A stretch of 19,319 nucleotides of DNA, taken from positions 1-19,319 of the forward strand of contig CAZDML010000025.1 in NCBI GenBank assembly GCA_964506645.1, in the 5' to 3' direction. Source of the stretch: CAZDML01 sp964506645. Lineage in GTDB: Bacteria; Elusimicrobiota; Elusimicrobia; 2-01-FULL-59-12. A model generated the notes under the pieces. The model was not told the DNA's origin. It saw only the letters and a program-made list of their open reading frames with translations, and made no database searches. Numbering within the stretch: position 1 is the first letter of the stretch; each line of letters starts with the position of its first letter. A program made the translations under genes and the position numbers. Positions 1 to 5,864 of the stretch are shown in pieces.

Positions 1-1013
1 GATTCGTCCGTTTCTTCGGTGTCCTCACTGACAGGAAAGTGTTGCGTGTATTCAGCCTGTGCCACATTCCGAAGATAAAGGCCAAAGGCCGCCATCGCAA
101 CAGCTTGGCCTAAAAAACCTTTATCGAATAAAAGACAAGCCGCTACACCGAACGCAATGGGACTGAAGTGACGAGTGAAATTGAGACTCATCCGTAATGA
201 TTTTTCTTCGTTGCCAGTGGCCTTCCAGATAACAGCACGCACCATGCGGCCGAGGTCCATCGGATAAAACGGCACTGCAAAATTGAGAAGTGCCGGAAAA
301 ACATTGGCCAGGAAGAGAAGAATCAGTGGAACTAGAACAACGGTAGGGACATGAACCGCCATCCATTGTTGGTTTAGGAATATGGCCCCTGCAATCACCG
401 CATTGCTTGCTGGTCCGACAAAGGTGACCCAGAATTCTTCACCCGGAGAATGATGTGGACGATTCAGTACGGCCTTCGCCCCGAACCCGTTCAAAAGAAT
501 TCCCGACGACCCATTCCCAGTGCGACGTGCCGCCAACACATGCGCAAACTCGTGTATTAGTACACTGAAATAGAGAAGGAAGGGAGCCAGAGCAGAGAAG
601 AACAGCAATTCCACCCAGGGGACAGAATACATGGTTGGAATTTGCATGTATGTGGCCGCAGCGAAGAGACCTCCAGGCAAGAGCGCAGATCCATGGAAAA
701 AGACGGGGACACCGAACAACGTAAAAAGCGGTTTGTTATCCGTTGAAACAGTCCCAGGATTCGGCAATCCCATGTACATCTCATGCAGACGGCTCGGGGC
801 TTGTGCGCTTTCTAAGCGCCGCGGAATGAATCGGGAGGAAGCGTAGCGGAGCTGGAGTGCATTTTCATTGAAACGCTCAGAACAAGACCCGGCAGGATTT
901 CCTTTTGGGAACCTCGGCTGCAAAAGCCCGGCATAGGCCTGCGCATCCACGCTGGTAAATACCATAGAGGAAACAAGAAGAACTGCAACGATGCGTGAGA
1001 GGGAGCTTTTCAT
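1..1013 (-). CDS. M50 family (site-2-protease-like) membrane metalloprotease, C-terminus cut by window edge
   Basis: I translated this frame directly: it is open from an ATG at 1013-1011 to the left edge, giving 337 residues without a stop. It begins with a Sec-type signal peptide (KSS start, hydrophobic core, probable cleavage after AQAYA near residue 28). A stretch near residue 100 (LFGVPVFFHGS) resembles the start of the M50 core domain. The zinc motif HEFAH lies at residues 154-158 inside a hydrophobic segment (about 134-162). A second motif, YPMDLGR at 250-256, supplies the likely third zinc ligand D253, as in the NPDG/PxDGG-type motif of M50 peptidases. Several further hydrophobic segments indicate a polytopic membrane protein. 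M50 enzymes cut transmembrane substrates within the membrane, often to release regulators; the substrate here is unknown. No clear Shine-Dalgarno precedes the ATG. The gene is separated from the small upstream gene by a terminator, so it probably has its own promoter. The family call is firm; the role is open. Confidence 0.85.
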   Translation of the reverse strand, partial: MKSSLSRIVAVLLVSSMVFTSVDAQAYAGLLQPRFPKGNPAGSCSERFNENALQLRYASSRFIPRRLESAQAPSRLHEMYMGLPNPGTVSTDNKPLFTLFGVPVFFHGSALLPGGLFAAATYMQIPTMYSVPWVELLFFSALAPFLLYFSVLIHEFAHVLAARRTGNGSSGILLNGFGAKAVLNRPHHSPGEEFWVTFVGPASNAVIAGAIFLNQQWMAVHVPTVVLVPLILLFLANVFPALLNFAVPFYPMDLGRMVRAVIWKATGNEEKSLRMSLNFTRHFSPIAFGVAACLLFDKGFLGQAVAMAAFGLYLRNVAQAEYTQHFPVSEDTEETDE

Positions 1014-1073
1014 TGACCCGTTAGGTCAATATCTTACGTGATTGGAAAAAGTGGATGAATAGAACGGAGGGCT

Positions 1074-1113
1074 AAAAAAAGAGGGCCAATAGGCCCATGA
1101 AATTATTGGCCCC
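1074..1113 (-). terminator. Rho-independent terminator of the small FlgD-Ig-like gene
   Basis: A perfect 9-bp inverted repeat (GGGCCAATA at 1083-1091, TATTGGCCC at 1104-1112) encloses a 12-base loop. On the minus strand it is followed within two bases by a run of seven T (complement of 1080-1074). It lies 10 bases past the stop codon of the gene ending at 1123, so it ends that transcript before the M50 gene. Confidence 0.85.
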
Positions 1114-1122
1114 TGCCAGGGT

Positions 1123-1365
1123 TTACGGCTTACGCATGAAAACGAACGGCAAATACGTTACTTTTTCGTTGGAATAGGAAATCCGACAAATATAATCACC
1201 CGATTCTACCGAACGGCCTTGTGCGTCCATTCCCATCCAGCGAATTGGGGCTGTCACCTCTCCCTTGCGCTTTTGCCAAACCGGTCGACCCGAGCGGTCC
1301 AGAATAGCGACTTCCATCGCTTTGGGGTCAAATTCGTAGCCTAAGTTACTGCGTCGAATGTCCAT
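1123..1365 (-). CDS. Small stand-alone FlgD-Ig-like domain protein (80 aa)
   Basis: The start at ATG 1365 is chosen because a perfect AGGAGGT Shine-Dalgarno (1379-1373) lies 7 bases upstream; an in-frame start 10 codons earlier lacks such support. The 80-residue product has the pattern of the FlgD-Ig/secretion-tail fold: a strand VAILDRSGRPVWQ (19-31), then IRWMGMDAQGRSVESGDY (41-58), which matches the usual WxGxDxxGxxVxSGxY core, then the strand pair YICRISY and PFVFMRK. Such domains normally sit at the C-terminus of large secreted or surface proteins. Here the domain is alone and has no signal peptide or membrane segment, so a cytoplasmic location is inferred. The gene is monocistronic, with a predicted promoter and a strong terminator, and it diverges from a response regulator gene. 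Its function is unknown. It could be the remnant of a larger protein, but its intact expression signals argue for a real gene. Confidence 0.75.
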   Translation of the reverse strand: MDIRRSNLGYEFDPKAMEVAILDRSGRPVWQKRKGEVTAPIRWMGMDAQGRSVESGDYICRISYSNEKVTYLPFVFMRKP

Positions 1366-1372
1366 TTTATCT

Positions 1373-1379
1373 ACCTCCT
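1373..1379 (-). promoter_or_regulatory. Shine-Dalgarno AGGAGGT fixing the start of the small gene
   Basis: A perfect anti-16S match lies 7 bases upstream of the ATG at 1365. It decides that start over the longer reading frame. Confidence 0.8.
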
Positions 1380-1399
1380 GAGAATCCTTGAACACACCC

Positions 1400-1428
1400 T
1401 ATTTATCCCTGCTCAATACTAATGTCAA
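1400..1428 (-). promoter_or_regulatory. Predicted sigma-70 promoter of the small FlgD-Ig-like gene
   Basis: On the minus strand a perfect -35 TTGACA (1428-1423) is followed after exactly 17 bases by a weak -10 TAAATA (1405-1400). Transcription would start near 1393, about 28 bases before the ATG and just upstream of the Shine-Dalgarno. Confidence 0.5.
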
Positions 1429-1484
1429 TGGATTTTTAAGATAGAACTAAAACATGCCGTAATTTAGATGTGTTTTTTTGCATC

Positions 1485-1500
1485 AACATGAATTCATGTT
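1485..1500. promoter_or_regulatory. Perfect 16-bp palindrome, likely operator in a divergent promoter region
   Basis: AACATGAATTCATGTT is self-complementary over all 16 bases. The half-site AACATG/CATGTT also occurs at 1451-1456 and 1560-1565, with a near copy (CACATG) at 1505-1510. The palindrome lies between the divergent promoters of the small gene and the OmpR-type regulator, which suggests a dimeric transcription factor site, perhaps for autoregulation. The binding protein is unknown. Confidence 0.5.
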
Positions 1501-1541
1501 AACGCACATGAATAGACCTAAAGAAAGATGAAAAATAGTTA

Positions 1542-1570
1542 TTGCAGACAAAAAAAACGCATGTTAGACT
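1542..1570 (+). promoter_or_regulatory. Possible promoter of the OmpR-type response regulator
   Basis: TTGCAG (1542-1547), a 17-base spacer containing an A-tract, and TAGACT (1565-1570) form a partial sigma-70 promoter. The same TAGACTTT is found in the predicted promoter of the histidine kinase operon, which adds weight. Transcription would start near 1577, leaving a short leader that begins almost at the Shine-Dalgarno. Confidence 0.3.
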
Positions 1571-1578
1571 TTTTTCAC

Positions 1579-1585
1579 GAGGAGG
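1579..1585 (+). promoter_or_regulatory. Shine-Dalgarno GAGGAGG deciding the response regulator start
   Basis: The motif lies 10 bases before the ATG at 1596 and supports that start over the upstream in-frame TTG. Confidence 0.7.
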
Positions 1586-1595
1586 ACACATATCA

Positions 1596-2330
1596 ATGAC
1601 ACCGAATGTACTTATCGTTGAAGACGATCCGGAAGTCCGAAGCTTACTGGAGTACACGTTTGGCAAGGAAAAATTTAAGCTCGCCAGCGCTGAAAATGGC
1701 CAGAAAGCGTTAGAGCTCCTGGACTCCATGGTGCCCGATGTCATTACCCTCGACCTCATGCTCCCCGATATTCATGGGCTTGAAATCTGTAAGAAACTAC
1801 GTCAAGACCCCCGCTTTCAATCGGTTTCCGTTCTCATGTTAACGGCTTTGGATAGTTTGGATGATATCGTGAAAGGCTTTGAAACCGGAGCAGACGACTA
1901 TTTAGTGAAGCCTTTCCAGCTTCCGGAACTCATCGCACGCGTGAAATCCCTGCTACGTCGCCGCCATGTCGGCCGCTCCGAACGCATGGTCGCCAGCGCC
2001 GGAGGGACCATCGTTGATTTGGCACACCATCGTGTGACCCAGAATGGCACCCAAATCGAATCTCTTACCTATAAAGAGATGGAACTCCTTTTCGTCTTGC
2101 TTCGCAAAAGCCCAAAAGTCGTGCGACGCAGTTTCCTCCTCCAGAGACTCTGGGGGCGTCAGGATTCCCGCGCCTTGGACGTGCATATCCTGCACCTACG
2201 CCAGAAACTCGGCCCCAAGGCAGGCGAACAAATCCTGACCGTTCCCGGCCAAGGCTACAAGTTTGTTCCCATGCTCTTCACGGAAAACAGCGCAACAGCA
2301 ACACCCGCTGCGCCGGCCCCCGCCGCCTAA
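1596..2330 (+). CDS. OmpR/PhoB-type DNA-binding response regulator
   Basis: A two-component transcription factor of 244 residues. The receiver domain (about 3-117) has the acidic pair D10/D11, phospho-acceptor D53 (followed by LMLP), T83 and K105 in the KPF motif, so it should be phosphorylatable. A winged-helix DNA-binding domain (about 138-230) follows, with the typical LTYKEMELL start, a recognition-helix region ending in VHILHLRQKL, and the C-terminal hairpin TVPGQGYKFVP. A short Ala/Pro/Thr-rich tail ends the protein. The ATG at 1596 is preferred over an in-frame TTG at 1542 because GAGGAGG lies at 1579-1585 and the receiver begins right after it. It is the only plus-strand gene in the window and has no adjacent kinase on its strand. 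The nearest kinase is the soluble one at 4342-5802, a possible but unproven partner. It may bind the palindrome in its own upstream region. Confidence 0.93.
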   Translation: MTPNVLIVEDDPEVRSLLEYTFGKEKFKLASAENGQKALELLDSMVPDVITLDLMLPDIHGLEICKKLRQDPRFQSVSVLMLTALDSLDDIVKGFETGADDYLVKPFQLPELIARVKSLLRRRHVGRSERMVASAGGTIVDLAHHRVTQNGTQIESLTYKEMELLFVLLRKSPKVVRRSFLLQRLWGRQDSRALDVHILHLRQKLGPKAGEQILTVPGQGYKFVPMLFTENSATATPAAPAPAA

Positions 2331-2337
2331 AGAAGAA

Positions 2338-2412
2338 ACCTCAAACCGCAAATCGAACATTTCAAACCTCAAAATTTTTGAGGTTTTACGTGTTGAGTTT
2401 GATCTTTGAGGT
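2338..2412. terminator. Nested long palindrome between convergent genes, probable bidirectional terminator
   Basis: An 11-bp perfect inner stem (2364-2374 with 2376-2386) is flanked by an outer 8-bp perfect stem (ACCTCAAA at 2338-2345 with TTTGAGGT at 2405-2412). Both share the same dyad centre at 2375. The 18-base arms between them are partly complementary (about half the positions). The element sits between two convergent genes that end at 2330 and 2416. T-runs after the inner stem are short on both strands, so terminator efficiency is uncertain. Confidence 0.5.
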
Positions 2413-2415
2413 GCT

Positions 2416-2787
2416 TTATTTCTTCGAGGCGAGCAGGGTATTTATCTCTTCGATGAGATACATCGGGTCACAGGGTTTGGTGATAAAGCGGTCCGCCCCT
2501 AAATCGAGTCCTTTCTTACGGTCTGACGCCTGGGCATAAGCGGTCAGAATAATAATCGGTATATCTTTGGTTATCTCGTTGGTTTTAATGCGACGGCACA
2601 CTTCCCAGCCATCCATCTTTGGCATACCAATATCCAGAACCATCAGATCTGGTTTTTCCCGCCCTACGGATTCTACCGCTTCAACACCGTTGTAGGCTGT
2701 ATTGACGTGGAAACCGCTGAACTCCAGGCTATCCCGGAGAATCATGACTATATGTTCTTCGTCATCGACAACCAAAATTTTTGCCAT
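2416..2787 (-). CDS. Single-domain response regulator (CheY-like receiver)
   Basis: A 123-residue stand-alone receiver with D8/D9, phospho-acceptor D52 (LDIGMP), T82 and K104 (TKPC), so the full phosphorylation site is present. There is no output domain. Its start codon follows the stop of the preceding receiver after one base, and it is the last gene of the kinase-FIST-receiver-receiver unit. It likely accepts phosphate from the histidine kinase at 4342-5802, either directly or in a relay with the neighbouring receiver, and acts by protein-protein contact. The GADRFITKP region is close to the DivK/PleD-type receiver consensus. The output is unknown. Confidence 0.9.
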   Translation of the reverse strand: MAKILVVDDEEHIVMILRDSLEFSGFHVNTAYNGVEAVESVGREKPDLMVLDIGMPKMDGWEVCRRIKTNEITKDIPIIILTAYAQASDRKKGLDLGADRFITKPCDPMYLIEEINTLLASKK

Positions 2788-2788
2788 C

Positions 2789-3181
2789 TTATTTCACCGC
2801 CGAAAGGATGCTTTGAACTGTGTGCACCAAATCATTCGCATCAAAAGGCTTGTTCACCCAGCGCGTATCGAGCTCAAACTCCTGCGCTGCTTCGGGCGCA
2901 TCTGGCCGCGCCATCGCCGTGACAACAATCACGGGGATATTCTCCCACTCTTTGTTTTGTTTGATCAAGCGAATTAAATCGACACCGCTCATACCGGGCA
3001 GCATGATGTCAACCAACATAAGCGCAGGCTCCTGACCGGCGCGCAGCGCCGCATACGCCTTCTCTGCTGTCTCGAAGACCACCGGTTCAAATTCATTGGC
3101 GGACAAATGGGCCGAAATCACGCGCTGCGTCGCGGGATCGTCTTCTACAACCCAAATTATTTTTTTCTTCGTTTGAGCCAT
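2789..3181 (-). CDS. Single-domain response regulator (receiver protein)
   Basis: A 130-residue receiver with a short lysine-rich N-terminus (AQTKKK). It has E13/D14/D15, phospho-acceptor D58 (VDIMLPGMSG), T88 and K111 (NKPF). No output domain follows. The loop between T88 and K111 (RPDAPEAAQEFELDTRWV) departs from the usual GADD(Y/F) pattern found in the second receiver of this operon, so the two probably contact different partners. It lies 3 bases after the FIST gene and 1 base before the next receiver. It is probably a phosphorylation target of the operon's histidine kinase. Confidence 0.9.
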   Translation of the reverse strand: MAQTKKKIIWVVEDDPATQRVISAHLSANEFEPVVFETAEKAYAALRAGQEPALMLVDIMLPGMSGVDLIRLIKQNKEWENIPVIVVTAMARPDAPEAAQEFELDTRWVNKPFDANDLVHTVQSILSAVK

Positions 3182-3184
3182 GCA

Positions 3185-4342
3185 TTACCCCAGAGCCACA
3201 ACAACAACCGATTCATTGTGAAATTGGACACGCTGATCGAGCGGCGCAAATTCACCAAACGTATAGAACCCCCCCATGCGCACGCCCGCCCCGCCCAAGG
3301 CATCGCGGATCACATCAATTTCCCCATCCCGCTCGCCCCCCAAAAGGCGTTGTCGGGCCATCCCACAGAAGACAAGTGCTCCCTTCAAATGCTTATCGCC
3401 AATTTGTTTCAATGCTTTATCTGCTGCTTCATGGGCAGCCGAAAGTGCTCCTTCTTGTCGCCCAATCATGAGACGAACTCGGCTGCCTTCCGGAAGTTCT
3501 CCTGTACAAACCAGCCCTCCTTTCCTGTCCATACGAATGGCATCGCGAAGAACGTACCGGTCCGGCACGGATCCCAAGACCCCCAAGGGATACATCATCG
3601 AAACGTTGGCAATTGCCTCTTCGGCCAACTCATCCCGTTTCATACCAAGATATTCCTCATAAATCGTGATCGCGGGCCTGCGATCCAGCTCTTGTAAAAA
3701 CCGACCCTCTGACTTGGTCACTTCCCGTTCGGCACCTAACGGAGACCACCCATGCCCCGTACCCATGCCAATGGCCATGTCGCCTGATAAGAGCACCCCA
3801 CTCAGCGCGTCGGTTAAAACCTCTTCGTTATAGAACTGGAATGTTTTTTGGAACATGGCCCCATCGCCTGCACATCCCCCCAGAATGGGAACGGTCGCGC
3901 CGACTTCCTTTACTAAGGAGCGCAAATACTCACAGCTGTTTCCGGCAAGCCCATCGGGAAATATAAACAAGGCGCGTGCGTCTGGTGTCGATTTCAGATC
4001 CGTACAAAATTCTTGAACTGCTCTTTCAGGAGATTTGGTCAAGCCACGGCCGCACCCCAGAGTAAATTTGCCCTTCGCATCGCGCATCACAATGACAATC
4101 ACAGAGCGCTGAAGTCCAGTTGAGGTATGGATGCCCCCCGCATCACTACATCCTACGAGAGGAGCCCCCTCGGTAACGCCGCGAATCCCTTTCAACAATC
4201 GAGGATCTGCGTAGTGTACATCCGCAAACACGAGAGTAAGATCAGGTTTTTGTCGGCCGATCTGCGTCATGGCTTGATGGGCCGCCTCCTGGCCCGCATG
4301 GGTGATATCCATTTGCGTACTGTACCCAACACCAAAATCCAT
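3185..4342 (-). CDS. FIST domain sensory protein (FIST_N plus FIST_C)
   Basis: The 385-residue protein matches the FIST (F-box and intracellular signal transduction) architecture. The N-terminal FIST half spans roughly residues 20-210, with conserved features such as LVGCSDAGGI, ALFIFPDGLAGN and ILGGCAGDG. The FIST_C half spans about 215-375, with YPLGV, VRLMIGRQEG, ALVFCGMARQRLLGG and the closing GGFYTFGEFAP...FHNESVVVVAL segment. FIST domains are proposed to bind small ligands such as amino acids and are often linked to kinases or chemotaxis proteins. Here the protein has no fused output and no signal peptide or membrane segment, so it likely senses a cytoplasmic ligand and acts on the histidine kinase encoded just upstream. 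Its ATG overlaps the kinase stop codon by one base (TAATG), which favours coupled translation and similar amounts of both proteins. The ligand is unknown. Confidence 0.88.
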   Translation of the reverse strand: MDFGVGYSTQMDITHAGQEAAHQAMTQIGRQKPDLTLVFADVHYADPRLLKGIRGVTEGAPLVGCSDAGGIHTSTGLQRSVIVIVMRDAKGKFTLGCGRGLTKSPERAVQEFCTDLKSTPDARALFIFPDGLAGNSCEYLRSLVKEVGATVPILGGCAGDGAMFQKTFQFYNEEVLTDALSGVLLSGDMAIGMGTGHGWSPLGAEREVTKSEGRFLQELDRRPAITIYEEYLGMKRDELAEEAIANVSMMYPLGVLGSVPDRYVLRDAIRMDRKGGLVCTGELPEGSRVRLMIGRQEGALSAAHEAADKALKQIGDKHLKGALVFCGMARQRLLGGERDGEIDVIRDALGGAGVRMGGFYTFGEFAPLDQRVQFHNESVVVVALG

Positions 4343-5802
4343 TAGGCCACCCTCCGGTTCGACACATGCGTCGAAGGCGTTTCCGTTTTATCCCGGTTAA
4401 GTGGCAACGTCACAATCATCCGGGTTCCTTGGCCGACCTCGCTTTCCGCCCAGATTTTGCCTCCGTGCAAGTTGGCCAGAGCACGGCAGATTGGTAGGCC
4501 CAGGCCGGTTCCCGGGCACTTACGGTTCACATCGTTGTCGGCACGGAAAAATTTATCGAAGATTTTTTCCAGCTGCGCGAAAGGAATGCCGGGGCCCTGG
4601 TCTTGCACTTCCAACCGTACGCCGCCTTCGGCCAGAATCCTGCCCGATACGCGAATGGCCCCATTGACTGGAGAGAAGCGGATGGCATTCATCACCAGGT
4701 TCACAAAAATCTGTTCAATCTTATCGATATCTCCCATAAACTCCGGGAAATCGTCTGGGAAATCCTTGATCAGCTCGAGCGTTGCCGGTTTGTTCATCGC
4801 CAGCGCATCAAACACTTTCTGAACAACGGCCGGGAGAGTGACTTTCTGCCATTTCATCTCGACCTTACCAGACTCGATACGGGAAATGTCCAGCAACTCG
4901 GTAATCAGCCGAGTCAGACGGTCGGTTTCTTCATTAAGAATACCCAGATACATCTTCTTTTTATCCTCAGGAATCTCATCCCCATAATGCAACAACGTGG
5001 AGACAAATCCTTTAATTGCGGTGAGCGGGGTTCGGAGTTCATGGGAGACAAGGGAGATGAAATTGGATTTAACAGTATCGAGCTCGCGCAGACGCTCATT
5101 GGCTTCGACCAGATCCTTGGTGCGTTCCTGCACTTTCTGCTCCAACGTCAGATTGGCCTGACCTAAGGCTTCATAGAGCCGGGCGTTTTCAATGGCGCTA
5201 GAAGCTTCTCCACTATACATACAGTAAAATCGTCGATCGGCCTCACTCAAACGCAGCGTGACATTGGCTTTTCCTCCAACAATAAATCCGATTAATCGCG
5301 TCTTAATGCGCATCGGCAGCAGCATCAAGGAATCAATTCCCAGAGTCCTTAAGAAGCGGCCCCACGCCTCATTCGCATGAGAGATGGTCTGAAGACAAAC
5401 CTCCTCTTGTTGAATGGTATTTTTCACCAGATCTTCGAAATGGTCCAGGAAAAGGCGGTATTCAGTTGAACTGAATCCTTTATACGCGCTCTGCAGCGGT
5501 CGTGCGCCTGTTTTATCCAGAAAAACAATTCCGGTTTTATCGAATCCAAGATCTTTGGACATAGAATCCACGACGGTGTTAAAAATAACTTCCAGGTCAA
5601 AGGTGGAATTGATCAACGTTCCGACGCGGTGGAGGGCATACAACTGTGAAATCTGGATATTAAAACGGTCGTTGGCACGATGGAGCTGCCAATCGGTGCG
5701 GATGAGCTCTCGCGCCGTGGCTTCAAGCTCCTGCCGAGTTCTCAGGAGGTCCTCGGAAGTGGAGTGCTTCCGCGATCGATTCAGGTTGAAAAACCAACTC
5801 AT
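4342..5802 (-). CDS. Soluble GAF-domain sensor histidine kinase
   Basis: A 486-residue kinase. It has an N-terminal coiled coil (about 15-50), a GAF domain (about 60-205), a second coiled coil (about 211-245), a HisKA domain with the phospho-acceptor H254 in SHELRTPL, and an HATPase domain with N372 in the N box, DQGPG (401-405) and GTGLGL (431-436). No signal peptide or membrane segment is visible, so it senses an intracellular cue through the GAF domain, the FIST partner, or both. It leads a tight operon (kinase, FIST, receiver, receiver) and carries no fused receiver of its own, so the two operon receivers are natural substrates. A predicted promoter lies just upstream, with the ATG only about 3 bases after the expected transcription start and no Shine-Dalgarno, so the message may be leaderless. 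Confidence 0.93.
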   Translation of the reverse strand: MSWFFNLNRSRKHSTSEDLLRTRQELEATARELIRTDWQLHRANDRFNIQISQLYALHRVGTLINSTFDLEVIFNTVVDSMSKDLGFDKTGIVFLDKTGARPLQSAYKGFSSTEYRLFLDHFEDLVKNTIQQEEVCLQTISHANEAWGRFLRTLGIDSLMLLPMRIKTRLIGFIVGGKANVTLRLSEADRRFYCMYSGEASSAIENARLYEALGQANLTLEQKVQERTKDLVEANERLRELDTVKSNFISLVSHELRTPLTAIKGFVSTLLHYGDEIPEDKKKMYLGILNEETDRLTRLITELLDISRIESGKVEMKWQKVTLPAVVQKVFDALAMNKPATLELIKDFPDDFPEFMGDIDKIEQIFVNLVMNAIRFSPVNGAIRVSGRILAEGGVRLEVQDQGPGIPFAQLEKIFDKFFRADNDVNRKCPGTGLGLPICRALANLHGGKIWAESEVGQGTRMIVTLPLNRDKTETPSTHVSNRRVA

Positions 5803-5811
5803 TACGTCGAA

Positions 5812-5840
5812 AGTCTAGCCCCGGCCCTTTCGCTTTTCAA
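5812..5840 (-). promoter_or_regulatory. Predicted promoter of the histidine kinase-FIST-receiver operon
   Basis: On the minus strand TTGAAA (5840-5835), a 17-base spacer and TAGACT (5817-5812) form a sigma-70-like promoter in the 62-base gap after uvrB. Transcription would begin near 5805, about three bases before the kinase ATG. The -10 and following bases (TAGACTTT) match the candidate promoter of the OmpR-type regulator. Confidence 0.5.
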
Positions 5841-5864
5841 CCCTTATTTATTGTAGGAAGAGGC

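Noticed and set aside
1366..1395. Ten-residue N-terminal extension of the small FlgD-Ig-like protein.
   Set aside because: The perfect Shine-Dalgarno at 1379-1373 lies inside the extension and serves the ATG at 1365.
1542..1595. N-terminal extension of the OmpR-type regulator from a TTG start.
   Set aside because: The receiver core begins right after the ATG at 1596, which has a good GAGGAGG site; the extension also covers the candidate promoter.
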